Assembly (NCBI GenBank): GCA_016935765.1
Contig: JAFGQG010000122.1
Location: 1-40,861, forward strand
Direction: 5' to 3'
DNA: 40,861 nt
Source: a bacterium
Lineage (GTDB): Bacteria; UBP14; UBA6098; JAFGQG01
The notes beneath the pieces are model-generated. The model saw only the letters and a program-made list of their open reading frames with translations, made no database searches and was not told the DNA's origin. Numbering within the stretch: position 1 is the first letter of the stretch; each line of letters begins with the position of its first letter. Below, piece by piece: positions 1 through 8,661 of this stretch. The translations under genes and the position numbers were made by a program.

Positions 1-249
1 AACATAATATAAAAATAAAAAAAACAATTAAAAGCAAGGAATAAATACTTAGATTTCAAAAAATTGAAAAAATTGAAAAAATGGGAAATTTGGATATGAT
101 TTAGATTATTCTGTAAAATTAGTTGCGTTTTTTAAATTTATATCTAAAATGATTGTATTATGAAAACGAACATCTTTTTACAAACAACTAATTAAATTTA
201 ATATTTTTCAAACATTCCGTATAATTGAAGATATATAAGGAGTATAAAA
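1..249. other. AT-rich upstream region
   Basis: No gene is visible. The stretch is very AT-rich with short A runs and a repeated TTGAAAAAA element near 65-80. A weak promoter-like pair reads toward the gene at 250: TTGCGT at 123-128 and TAAAAT at 145-150, spaced by 16 bases. A clear ribosome binding site (AAGGAG) lies just before the ATG at 250. The left end of the window may cut off earlier context. Confidence 0.5.
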
Positions 250-2403
250 ATGAAAATATCCGTTTATTTCCTGGTATTATCTGCAGTTTTAATCATGGGT
301 TTTTCGATGTCATTCTCACAGGAATACCCTCTCGAATTGCTTGGCACAGCTTCGTTCTCGGACATTGAAGGCATCTGTGTGGATGGTGATTACTTATATT
401 GCGCCTTTCGTTTAGGGCTTGGAATATATGATCTTGAAGTGCCGGATGAACCTGAACTTATAAGCACTCTATACATTGAGGGTGAAGGTAAGCGAGTTGC
501 AGTCGAAGGAGATTATTTATATTTTGCTGCTGGAACAGGTGGTCTTGCTATCGTCGATGTCTCACGGCATAGAAATCCGGTTCTTGTATCCACCTGGGAG
601 ACATCGGATATAATCAATGGAGTTGTTATAAAGGATTGTTACGCGTACCTCTCCGCCCAGGCTATGGGCTTGTACGTGATTAACATAAGCGATCCGAGTT
701 CGCCGTTCATGGAAATCTCCCATTATCTTAGCGGCGGCGCCTGGGATTTAACCATGCACGAGGACTATTTATATGTTGCGAGAGGATTAGCTGGTATGCA
801 GATAATCTCTGTTGCAGATAGAACGCATCCCGCAACCATGGGGAGTTTTACAACTACTTCTGTAGTCCACCAGGTTACAGTAATGGACCATTACGCCTTC
901 CTTGCAGCTGATGCCTCCGGTTTGATCGCTTTGGACGTATATGATCCAATGGACCCAACTGAGTTAGACCGGTATCTTAGTCCAACCTTTACTATGTTCT
1001 CCGTTGCGTCCAGGGATAATTACGTTTACGCCGGATGCGATAACCAGGGTGTCCTGGTTTTTGATGGTTCTCACCCCTCCTCACTCGAAAGAGTGGACTG
1101 GTTCACGATCTCGGGTATTGGAATTAGAGAACTCTCAATTACTGATGGTGATTATATGTATGCCTCTGTTACGGATGGAGTTATAGCGCTGAACATTGCG
1201 GATCCAACATCGATCTATAGAGACGGCTGGCACTACCCTACTCACGATTTTAGAAGAGTATTGATCAAGGATGATTATGCATTTGTGGTGGCAAGAAGCG
1301 ATGGGATACAGGTTGTATATGTAGGCGATCCTTACGACCCGGTTGAAATTGCTAATTTCAGAGTCACAGCAATTTTCAGAGATGTAGCGATCTCCGGAGA
1401 TTACATGTTCATTGCAAGTAATAACGGTATGCAGATCGTAAATATCACCGATATCACAAACCCGGATTATGATACATCCTACACAGCTACCAGCTATTGT
1501 ACCGATATCGCAATAATCGATGAGATAGCTTACCTGACATATAATGACGTTGGCATAAAGCGTATTAACATCGCAGATCCTATTCATCCTATGCCCATGG
1601 GTGAATATTCATCCCCTGCCCCAACAGCTCTTTACGTTGACGAGGATTGCGTCTATTTCACGGACGATGAGGATGGATTGGTCATTCTGCACCGTAACTA
1701 TATGAGTTTGCTCGGACAATACCCCATGACCTGGACTACACTCGATATCTGTAAGCTCGATTACTACCTGTTCGTTGCTGGCGACGATGACGGAGTCTAT
1801 ATCTTTGATATTGCTGATCCCACAGAACCAGAGCTTATAGGTCAATATGAAACCGACGATGATGCTAAAGGAGTATGTGTGGAACCAGGTTGGCTCTATG
1901 TTGCTGAGAAAGATGAAGGTATCGAAGTTCTGAATATCGAAGACGATCCAGCGAATCCGGTTTCTTATGGTTTCTATCCAGCTCCCGAGAGAACATACGG
2001 ACTACAGGTGATCGATGGCATTGTTTATGTCGCAAACGAAGTGGGCTTCATGATTTTTGATAATCCGCTATCAGCTATACCTGAAAATTCAATCACAAAG
2101 CCCGGTTCATACCACATTTTGAAAGCGTATCCAAATCCCTTCAATTCCTCTGTTACCATCTCCGTGAATATGCAGAACCCTCCTTCAGGATTGTATAATG
2201 AGCCGATAAAGCTTGAAATATGCGATGTTAGAGGTAGAGTTGTTTATTCTTTGCCCCTGCAAGCCAGCCAATTACTATTGAATAATGCGATAAACTGGGA
2301 TGGGAAAGATGATGCTGGCAATAATCTTTCGAGTGGTTTGTACTTCTGTCGTTTGAAGATGGGTGAGTATTCTGAGACTACTGACTTGTTGTTGATCAAA
2401 TAG
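250..2403 (+). CDS. Exported LVIVD-repeat beta-propeller protein with C-terminal sorting-type domain
   Basis: This is a 717-residue secreted or surface protein. Residues 1-24 form a signal peptide (hydrophobic core, ending SFSQ). Residues of about 35-610 are some 13 repeats of roughly 43 residues with the pattern 'DYLYVA..GLxIxxVxDPxxP', the LVIVD repeat (PF08309), expected to fold as a beta-propeller. The tail from about residue 626 starts AYPNPFN and continues with an Ig-like FlgD/Por-type fold (VRGRVVYS, NWDGKDDAGNNLSSGLYF), the kind of C-terminal domain used for type IX-like secretion or cell attachment in FCB bacteria. The start is supported by AAGGAG seven bases upstream. It stands alone, convergent with the lpxC-fabZ end of the minus-strand operon. 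Ligand and substrate are unknown. The secretion route is inferred, because no T9SS gene is in the window. Confidence 0.85.
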   Translation: MKISVYFLVLSAVLIMGFSMSFSQEYPLELLGTASFSDIEGICVDGDYLYCAFRLGLGIYDLEVPDEPELISTLYIEGEGKRVAVEGDYLYFAAGTGGLAIVDVSRHRNPVLVSTWETSDIINGVVIKDCYAYLSAQAMGLYVINISDPSSPFMEISHYLSGGAWDLTMHEDYLYVARGLAGMQIISVADRTHPATMGSFTTTSVVHQVTVMDHYAFLAADASGLIALDVYDPMDPTELDRYLSPTFTMFSVASRDNYVYAGCDNQGVLVFDGSHPSSLERVDWFTISGIGIRELSITDGDYMYASVTDGVIALNIADPTSIYRDGWHYPTHDFRRVLIKDDYAFVVARSDGIQVVYVGDPYDPVEIANFRVTAIFRDVAISGDYMFIASNNGMQIVNITDITNPDYDTSYTATSYCTDIAIIDEIAYLTYNDVGIKRINIADPIHPMPMGEYSSPAPTALYVDEDCVYFTDDEDGLVILHRNYMSLLGQYPMTWTTLDICKLDYYLFVAGDDDGVYIFDIADPTEPELIGQYETDDDAKGVCVEPGWLYVAEKDEGIEVLNIEDDPANPVSYGFYPAPERTYGLQVIDGIVYVANEVGFMIFDNPLSAIPENSITKPGSYHILKAYPNPFNSSVTISVNMQNPPSGLYNEPIKLEICDVRGRVVYSLPLQASQLLLNNAINWDGKDDAGNNLSSGLYFCRLKMGEYSETTDLLLIK

Positions 2404-2703
2404 TATTGTGATATTTGTTTTTGTAACGGTATTTATTCTTAATAATCTACTTTAAGTAAATTTAGTAACATAATATATTATATTGTATTAGGTACTATTT
2501 TTTATTATATTTGTATTAACAATCAATTGTATTGGCTTTATAGATATTTTTATATCCAGTTCATAATAATCATAGGAGTTTTTTTGCGGAAGAAAGCATT
2601 TGTTTTTATAATCTTTGCTGAATTCCATATCAAAACAGCGATTATCTTCGCCGCCCCCGGTGAATGAGTTTTGTTTTTAAATGTATTCCCCCGAAATACC
2701 AAC
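2404..2703. other. Convergent intergenic region
   Basis: A 300-base AT-rich spacer between two converging genes. No supported gene is seen. On the minus strand, directly after the lpxC-fabZ stop, a short GTATT/AATAC stem with a G-rich loop (2683-2699) is followed by an A/T-rich stretch. It might act as a weak terminator but lacks a convincing T run. No lpxA or lpxB sequence is found here. Confidence 0.4.
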
Positions 2704-4125
2704 TCAAGTTTCAGGCATGACCTCTTTTTTATCCACAACTGATGCTAAAAGCCTTGCTTCGCATGCTAATTCGCTTCCGACGAACGCCCTTCCCAGGAAG
2801 CGAAACGTCTGCCCTCTCCTGTGTTCGACATCGATGACAAGTGTTAACTGGTCTCCTGGGACTACCGGTCGCCGGAATTTCACGTCGTTTAAACCCAGGA
2901 AATAAACCAATTTTTCTTCGGGATTTTTCAGTGTGTGCAACAGGAGAAATCCCCCGGTCTGAGCAAGGGATTCCAGTATCAGAACCCCGGGCATGATAGG
3001 GTGCCCAGGGAAATGACCGTCAAAAAACGGTTCGTTCCGGGTTACGTTCTTTACTCCGATTACCTTCTTAAGTGGTTCTATATCAATGATTTTATCTACG
3101 AGTAAAAAGGGATACCTGTGTGGCAGGATTTTTTCAATTGCCTGCGTGTCAAGAAGCACCTCCTTGTCCTCCACTCCGTATTTTTGGGCAAGTTGATGTT
3201 TGTCATACTGTTTTTTGATTAGCTTTACGAATTCGATATTTGTATTGTGCCCTGAACGCGCCGCTATGATATGTCCTTTAATCGAAAAACCCAGTAAGCT
3301 CAGATCGCCAAGCATATCAAGCACTTTATGCCTGCATGGTTCGTTGTAAAAGCGAAGAGGGGTATTATTCAAGATCCCGTTTTCCCCAACAAAAACTTTT
3401 TCCTTGAGTTTGAACTGCTTTCTCAAATGCTCTAATTCATCTTCTTCGACTTTCTTGTCAACGAAAACGATGGCGTTTTCCAGGGTTCCGCCTTTAGCTA
3501 ATCCTTCATCCAGCAGTTTTTCAGCCTCACTGAGAAAGCCGAAAGTCCGCGCCGGGGCAAAATCCGAAACGAATTCCTCCTCGATCGATTCTAAAGTAGT
3601 ATATTGTGTGCCAAGCACCCTGTTCGGAAAATCTACCATGAATGTGATCCTGAATTCCCTGAATGGGATCAAGTGAACATCGGTACCCCTCTTAGGCATT
3701 GAGTACTGGATCACCTCTTTAACGTCGAAGTAATGTTTTGGTTTCTTCTGTTCCTGTATTCCCGCTTTAAGTATCAAGTCCACGAACGGCTTCGCGCTCC
3801 CATCGAGAACAGGCGGCTCCTCACCATCAAGTTCAATTATCACATTGTCAATTTCCAAACCATAGAAAGCCGCCAGTACATGTTCAACGACCTTTACTGA
3901 AACTCCATTTTGAGTGAGATTAGTACCGCGGTAAAGCTCCTCGACAACGTTATCCACAGTAACATCAACTACAGGTTTGCCCGGTAGATCCACACGTATG
4001 AATTTAAGCCACGTATCCTCAGGCGCGGGATTGAACGTTATCCTGTTCATTTTTCCTGTATGTAAGCTTATTCCGGAAACCGAGACAGACTTTTTGATTG
4101 TTTTCTGCATTTTCCCCATATTCAC
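2704..4125 (-). CDS. lpxC/fabZ: Bifunctional UDP-3-O-acyl-GlcNAc deacetylase / 3-hydroxyacyl-ACP dehydratase (LpxC-FabZ fusion)
   Basis: The protein joins the committed deacetylase of lipid A synthesis to the FabZ dehydratase of fatty acid elongation, both cytoplasmic. LpxC occupies roughly residues 5-305, with zinc ligands H82 (VVEHVLAA), H266 and D270 (RHKVLD) and general acid H293 (SGHNTN). FabZ occupies about 325-465, with catalytic H371 (DGHFPGHP) and E385 (LESLAQ). About 473 residues is the expected fused length known from Bacteroidetes, Chlorobi and related groups. The open frame begins at GTG 4125, but ATG 4119 (MGKMQKTI) is better placed behind GAGG, which overlaps the lpxD stop, so translation is probably coupled to lpxD. 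It is last in the operon. No lpxA follows, unlike the common lpxD-lpxC/fabZ-lpxA order. Confidence 0.97.
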   Translation of the reverse strand: MNMGKMQKTIKKSVSVSGISLHTGKMNRITFNPAPEDTWLKFIRVDLPGKPVVDVTVDNVVEELYRGTNLTQNGVSVKVVEHVLAAFYGLEIDNVIIELDGEEPPVLDGSAKPFVDLILKAGIQEQKKPKHYFDVKEVIQYSMPKRGTDVHLIPFREFRITFMVDFPNRVLGTQYTTLESIEEEFVSDFAPARTFGFLSEAEKLLDEGLAKGGTLENAIVFVDKKVEEDELEHLRKQFKLKEKVFVGENGILNNTPLRFYNEPCRHKVLDMLGDLSLLGFSIKGHIIAARSGHNTNIEFVKLIKKQYDKHQLAQKYGVEDKEVLLDTQAIEKILPHRYPFLLVDKIIDIEPLKKVIGVKNVTRNEPFFDGHFPGHPIMPGVLILESLAQTGGFLLLHTLKNPEEKLVYFLGLNDVKFRRPVVPGDQLTLVIDVEHRRGQTFRFLGRAFVGSELACEARLLASVVDKKEVMPET

Positions 4126-4126
4126 C

Positions 4127-5140
4127 TCATTCCAGCTTTTTCTTAATTTTTTTTACCTCTTCGAAAAGCTTTTCAAGTTTCGAAACCATAGCTTGCTGCC
4201 TAAGGTTTTTTTGATGGCCCTTAGCAGGGGATCCGGATATAAATGAACCCGGTGGAAATGATTTGCTGATTCCTGATTGAGCCCCGATCATAGTGCCCTC
4301 GCCGATCTCGATATGATCAACAAAACCAGCCTGTCCACCTATAACAACCCCGTCACCGATCACTGTACTTCCGGCAATACCCACCTGAGCAGTTATCAAG
4401 CATCTCTTCCCTATTCTGACATTATGAGCTACCTGGACAAGATTATCGATCTTCGTGCCGCAGCCTATTTCAGTATCGCCCAGCGTTCCTCTATCAATAG
4501 TGGTGTTTGCGCCTATCTCAACGTAATCTTCAATATTAACGCTTCCAACCTGCGGGACTTTGTGAGGATTGCCATGCTGGTCAACTCCTGAATAACCGAA
4601 GCCGTCGCTTGCGATAACCGCCCCGGCGTGAATTGTAACATATCGCCCAATCTTAGTGTTCTTATATATCGTAACATTTGGGTGTATGCGCGTATATTCA
4701 CCAATGCTCACGTTTTCGCCGATAAAACTGTTAGCAGCAATTGAAACACTATCCCCAATTTGAACACCATCCGATATAATAACATTATCTCCGATGAACG
4801 TATTTTTTGAGATATCCGATTTCTCTGAAACGCGTGCCGTTGGCGACCTGTAGGGTTGTAAAGGCTTCTCAGCGTATATCACTCTTAGCAGTTTATTTAT
4901 GGATTCGGTTGGGTTATCGTTGAAGATTATTGTATATGTGGGATTTGAGGGTTTATTCTCCGGTCTTAAGATAACGATCGAAGCATTAGTCGTAGATAGA
5001 TACTTAAGGTATTTTTTACCAGATACGAAAGTCAGGTCGCCATTTTGAGCAGTTTGAATAGGTGCGATCCTATTAAATTCAATATCCGGATCTCCAGATA
5101 CTTCCCCGCTTATTATTTTTAATGCTTCGGAGACCTTCAA
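4127..5140 (-). CDS. lpxD: UDP-3-O-(3-hydroxyacyl)glucosamine N-acyltransferase
   Basis: LpxD adds the second, amide-linked acyl chain to UDP-acyl-glucosamine in lipid A synthesis, using acyl-ACP. The 337 residues are the normal length. An N-terminal uridine-binding domain (about 1-100) is followed by left-handed beta-helix hexapeptide repeats from about 105 to 310 ([15 protein letters not shown] and similar). The catalytic histidine sits in the VQVAHNV motif at residue 239, the same number as in E. coli. A charged C-terminal helix ([17 protein letters not shown]) fits the trimer's acyl-carrier contact. It lies two bases from skp and directly abuts lpxC-fabZ, so the three are surely cotranscribed. 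Confidence 0.96.
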   Translation of the reverse strand: MKVSEALKIISGEVSGDPDIEFNRIAPIQTAQNGDLTFVSGKKYLKYLSTTNASIVILRPENKPSNPTYTIIFNDNPTESINKLLRVIYAEKPLQPYRSPTARVSEKSDISKNTFIGDNVIISDGVQIGDSVSIAANSFIGENVSIGEYTRIHPNVTIYKNTKIGRYVTIHAGAVIASDGFGYSGVDQHGNPHKVPQVGSVNIEDYVEIGANTTIDRGTLGDTEIGCGTKIDNLVQVAHNVRIGKRCLITAQVGIAGSTVIGDGVVIGGQAGFVDHIEIGEGTMIGAQSGISKSFPPGSFISGSPAKGHQKNLRQQAMVSKLEKLFEEVKKIKKKLE

Positions 5141-5142
5141 GT

Positions 5143-5673
5143 CTAATCCTCTTTATTAAGCTCCTCAAGAACGATATCGGTGATATCAAGCTCGTCTGTG
5201 GCATAAGCGATGGCTCCGGTTGCCGCGTCCAGAATAATTGTATAACCATACTCTTCGGCTATTTGCTGAAGAACCACGTTAATCTTGTCCAATAATGGCG
5301 CGGTCAATTCAGTATTCCTTTGTTCAGCTTCCCCACCTTTGCCAAATATCGAAGCTAAATAATTCTGGTACTCCTCTTTCTTCTCTTCTATCAGTCTCTG
5401 CTTTTCCTTTTTCTTGTCCTCGCTTAAAAGTAAAGCCTGCTTTTCATATTCTCTCTGAAGTTCAAGCAGTTCATCCTCAAGTTCGGCGGACCTATCTTCC
5501 CAGACCGAAACTTCACTATCGAACTTGTTCTGGGCATCAATGAAATCATTATATTCGGTTCTCAGTCGCTCTGAATTTATATAGGCAAGTGATACTTGCT
5601 GTGCTAAAGAGAGCGAACAAAATATTGCTATCAGGATGATGGATAATAATAGTGGTATAAGTTTTTTAAGCAT
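5143..5673 (-). CDS. skp: Periplasmic chaperone Skp/OmpH family
   Basis: A 176-residue OmpH/Skp-like protein. Residues 1-25 form a signal peptide with a signal peptidase I site at SLAQ. The mature part starts with a beta strand ([11 protein letters not shown]) and continues as a long charged coiled coil (about 45-120, rich in E, K and L). It returns to a short strand and helix ([15 protein letters not shown]), the usual Skp layout. Skp trimers hold unfolded outer-membrane proteins in the periplasm and hand them to the BAM complex. The position directly after bamA and before lpxD is the classic bamA-skp-lpxD arrangement. AGGAGG lies a few bases before the ATG. Confidence 0.92.
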   Translation of the reverse strand: MLKKLIPLLLSIILIAIFCSLSLAQQVSLAYINSERLRTEYNDFIDAQNKFDSEVSVWEDRSAELEDELLELQREYEKQALLLSEDKKKEKQRLIEEKKEEYQNYLASIFGKGGEAEQRNTELTAPLLDKINVVLQQIAEEYGYTIILDAATGAIAYATDELDITDIVLEELNKED

Positions 5674-5751
5674 TTCTCCTCCTGTTATATTTTGGTTATT
5701 TCAATTCGCTTATTTAAACGTTAACATAGTGCTGGATTAATAAATCCCAAC

Positions 5752-8115
5752 TTAGAATTCTGGTCCTATCTGGAAATGAAAATTCCATCTTTCAGGGTTG
5801 CCGTCACCGTCAAGATCATCGAATCCATAAGCGGCGTCGAAACCTATAATGCCTATCATTGGAGCGACCAGTCTTGCGCCTACACCTGCGGATTTATATA
5901 ACTTATCAGGGTTTAAGGTAAGATCTGATGGTCGCAGCCAGCAGTTGCCTATATCTGAAAATACCGAAAAATAAAGCTGATCCTTAGTAATCGGTACCCT
6001 GAATTCAGATGATAGCACAAGTACGCTTCTACCTCCGATTCTAAAAGGATAACTTGGAGTGTCAAGTGGATAGGTTCCTGTAACATCCGGTGTAACGCTT
6101 GAATCGTAAACCTCTTCAGAGTAGTCGATTGGGCTGATCTCTCTGTCATCATACCCTCTGATTTGCCCGTCATAACTTATACCGCCCGGAAAAAAACGTT
6201 CGCCAAACGGTACATCATCCGGATCTCCGAGCCAATTTGTAAGGAAGCTGAAATTGCCTTTTACAACAAAGACAAGATATTTCCATATCTGGAAATACCA
6301 GTTAGAACGGATTTCCTGCTTTTGAAAATCTTCATCACCGCCCAGAAGGTTACCAGCGAATTCTATACTGTAGGAGTTCATGTTTCCTTTGTTAGCAAAC
6401 AAACGAGAATCCCTGCTATCCCTTGTAATGGTCATTTTTAAAGCACTTCGTAATTTAGGCCATTCAATTTCCCTCAGGTCATAAGCGTAACTTGGCGTGT
6501 AGGAATCATCAAAATCAAAATAACTTACTTCTTCCAGCCTGTACCTTGCGTAGATACTGAAAAAGTCGTCAGGGAACGTCAGTCTACGTCCCAACCGGAG
6601 AGCTCCCCCGCGCCGCTGTTCAGTGTAATAATTACTCCACTTCCACAGCGAATTGTAAAGGTCCATGCCCACGGTCGTTGGTGTATCGAGAAACCATGGC
6701 TCTGTAAAACTGAAACTGATATTCTGTTTCCTTTTACCGAACTCCCACGTGAACTCGCTCTCCCAACCCCTTCCAAGGACATTAGGCCATCCAATACTGA
6801 TGTTGCCTACAAGGTAATCCTGGTTATTATACCCGGCTCCAACCTGGAATCTCCCCACCGGTTTTTCTACAACCTCCATGATTATATCTACTGTGCCATC
6901 ATCCAGGACTTTGAAATCCGGTTTAACATCCTCGAAATAATTTAAATAATAAACGTTTCTCTGGGTTCTCATCAGTTTACTTCGCTTAAAAACTTCTCCA
7001 GGATAAAGAGCAAATTCCCTGCGAATTACCTTTTCAAAAGTCCGAGTGTTCCCTGTTATCTTCATACGGTTGATTTTCGCCTGGTCACCCTCGAATATCT
7101 TCAAGTTTACCGTTACTATACCATCTTCAAGAATTTTATCGTCAAGTATCTGGGTAAAAATATAGCCCTCTTCCTGATAAATGAAATACACGTTTGCGAT
7201 GCTTTCATCGTATTTGGAACTGCTGAAAATATCGTTCTCATCAAAAGTGATCGCATCGGTTATCTTGTCGGTAGCCAGGATAGTGTTTCCCTCCACATTA
7301 ACCTTCCCAAAGCGGTATTGTACACCTTCGTTAATGAATAATCTGATATACATATTCTCACCGGTTTCATCGTACCAAATAGTGTCCCTGGTTATCTCAA
7401 CAGTTATGTAGCCTTTTTCCTTGTAATAATCCAGGATTTTGGTTTTATCCTCTTCATAGGTATCTTCGTTGAATTCTCCGCTGCGAAAGAGGCTTTTTTG
7501 GTGTGTATCCATTTTACCGCGCAATTTTCTATCATCGAACGCTTGATTCCCGTCAAAGCTGATTTTTCTCACCTTGACCCTATCACCTTCATCGATGTTG
7601 AATCTAAGTATAAGCCTTTTTGAGCTGGATTCGAAAGCTTCAGTACTTACATCAGCATTTGCAAATCCTTTTTCCTTGTAAAGATCTTTGATGGAGTTCA
7701 CGCCGTTTTTTACCTTCTGGGGTGAAACGAACTCAAAGGAATCGATATCCGTTACTTCCAGCAGCTTCTTGTCTTTGAACTCATCATTCCCGATGAATTC
7801 GAGTTTCTGTAATCTAGGGTATTCTTTGACTGTTATGAATACATCGAGACCACCGGGAGCTTTTTCTGCTCTTATTCTCACATCCTCGAACATACCCGTT
7901 TTATAGAGATTCTTTATCGCTGCCTCCATGTTCCCAACCGAGAGCTTTTCCCCCTCCGTCAAAGTAGAGGCGGATTTTATTAAAGTAGTACTTATTTCAT
8001 TATTACCCAAAACATTAACAGAAACGACAGTGTTATCGCTTGCCCATAAAAAATGGTAAGAGATGACCAATATTATAGCAAATACCCAGCCTCGTTTTAA
8101 TGCGGTTTTAAGCAT
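5752..8115 (-). CDS. bamA: Outer membrane protein assembly factor BamA
   Basis: The 787-residue Omp85 protein is the core of the BAM machine that folds barrels into the outer membrane. Residues 1-26 form a signal peptide. About 28-400 hold the POTRA domains (VSVNVLGNNEI, PRLQKLEFIGND, VKVRKISFDGN, RFGKVNVEGN, KINRMKITGN), and these five repeated openings match the usual five POTRAs. About 430-787 is the surface-antigen barrel, including RFFPGGISYDGQIRGYDDREI, which corresponds to the conserved loop 6 region, and a C-terminal beta signal ending in phenylalanine (FHFQIGPEF). Its ATG overlaps the rplU stop by one base (TAATG), so its translation is probably coupled to ribosomal protein bL21. It is followed by skp and lpxD. 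Confidence 0.96.
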   Translation of the reverse strand: MLKTALKRGWVFAIILVISYHFLWASDNTVVSVNVLGNNEISTTLIKSASTLTEGEKLSVGNMEAAIKNLYKTGMFEDVRIRAEKAPGGLDVFITVKEYPRLQKLEFIGNDEFKDKKLLEVTDIDSFEFVSPQKVKNGVNSIKDLYKEKGFANADVSTEAFESSSKRLILRFNIDEGDRVKVRKISFDGNQAFDDRKLRGKMDTHQKSLFRSGEFNEDTYEEDKTKILDYYKEKGYITVEITRDTIWYDETGENMYIRLFINEGVQYRFGKVNVEGNTILATDKITDAITFDENDIFSSSKYDESIANVYFIYQEEGYIFTQILDDKILEDGIVTVNLKIFEGDQAKINRMKITGNTRTFEKVIRREFALYPGEVFKRSKLMRTQRNVYYLNYFEDVKPDFKVLDDGTVDIIMEVVEKPVGRFQVGAGYNNQDYLVGNISIGWPNVLGRGWESEFTWEFGKRKQNISFSFTEPWFLDTPTTVGMDLYNSLWKWSNYYTEQRRGGALRLGRRLTFPDDFFSIYARYRLEEVSYFDFDDSYTPSYAYDLREIEWPKLRSALKMTITRDSRDSRLFANKGNMNSYSIEFAGNLLGGDEDFQKQEIRSNWYFQIWKYLVFVVKGNFSFLTNWLGDPDDVPFGERFFPGGISYDGQIRGYDDREISPIDYSEEVYDSSVTPDVTGTYPLDTPSYPFRIGGRSVLVLSSEFRVPITKDQLYFSVFSDIGNCWLRPSDLTLNPDKLYKSAGVGARLVAPMIGIIGFDAAYGFDDLDGDGNPERWNFHFQIGPEF

Positions 8116-8588
8116 TATTCATCCTTGGAACTTTCAGCATTCTCATCAGTTCCTTCTTGTTCTTCAACCTCCTCATTCGAATTTTGTTCTTCTATACTAC
8201 TCTCCTCTTGTACTTCAACTTCTTTAATCTCTTCCTCTTTTTTAACCTGGCTTTTTTTTGAAGCACTGGACTTGGGAGATACAATATCAAGAATAGTAAT
8301 TTCAGTCAACATCTGTCTATGGCCATTTTTTACAGAGTATCCTTTTCTTCTTTTCTTCTTGAAAACGATTATTTTTTCGCCTTTCTTATGGCTGGTAATC
8401 TCCGCGACTACTTTTGCTTTTTGTACATTAGGTTTGCCAACGAAGCTTGAATCACCATCCTTAATAAAAAGAATGTCTTTCAATTCAACCTTATCTCCCA
8501 CTTTCTTATGAGGCATATAAGGTACTTCAATGTTTTTACCCTTTTCCGTTTTGAACTGCATTCCTCCGATTTTTGCTATTGCGTACAT
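8115..8588 (-). CDS. rplU: 50S ribosomal protein bL21 with long acidic C-terminal tail
   Basis: Residues 1 to about 103 are a complete bL21 (MYAIAKIGGMQFKTEKG, DSSFVGKPNV, KRRKGYSVKNGHRQ), which binds 23S rRNA in the large subunit. bL21 is normally about 100 residues. Here about 54 more follow, opening with a Ser/Lys linker and then running very rich in glutamate (EEEIKEVEVQEESSIEEQ and on), predicted to be disordered. The gene follows rng, as is common, but the usual partner rpmA (bL27) is missing and bamA overlaps its stop codon instead. A GGAGG-type ribosome site precedes the ATG. The function of the acidic tail is unknown. Confidence 0.95.
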   Translation of the reverse strand: MYAIAKIGGMQFKTEKGKNIEVPYMPHKKVGDKVELKDILFIKDGDSSFVGKPNVQKAKVVAEITSHKKGEKIIVFKKKRRKGYSVKNGHRQMLTEITILDIVSPKSSASKKSQVKKEEEIKEVEVQEESSIEEQNSNEEVEEQEGTDENAESSKDE

Positions 8589-8661
8589 AAAATTCCTCCA
8601 TAAAAGTATTAATATTCCTAATAAATATAAATTTTTAAATATACAAAATGAAATGAATTAG

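Noticed and set aside
1135..1587. Long antisense open frame inside the LVIVD gene
   Set aside because: It arises from the repeat codon pattern of the real gene. It has no start signal and a repetitive, non-protein-like composition.
2550..2738. Minus-strand open frame of 62 codons overlapping the end of lpxC-fabZ
   Set aside because: It runs into the conserved FabZ end in another frame, has no ribosome site and shows no family-like sequence.
4123..4125. GTG as the start of lpxC-fabZ
   Set aside because: ATG at 4119 has better spacing from GAGG and gives the usual MxxMQKTIKKSV start. The GTG is kept only as the outer bound.
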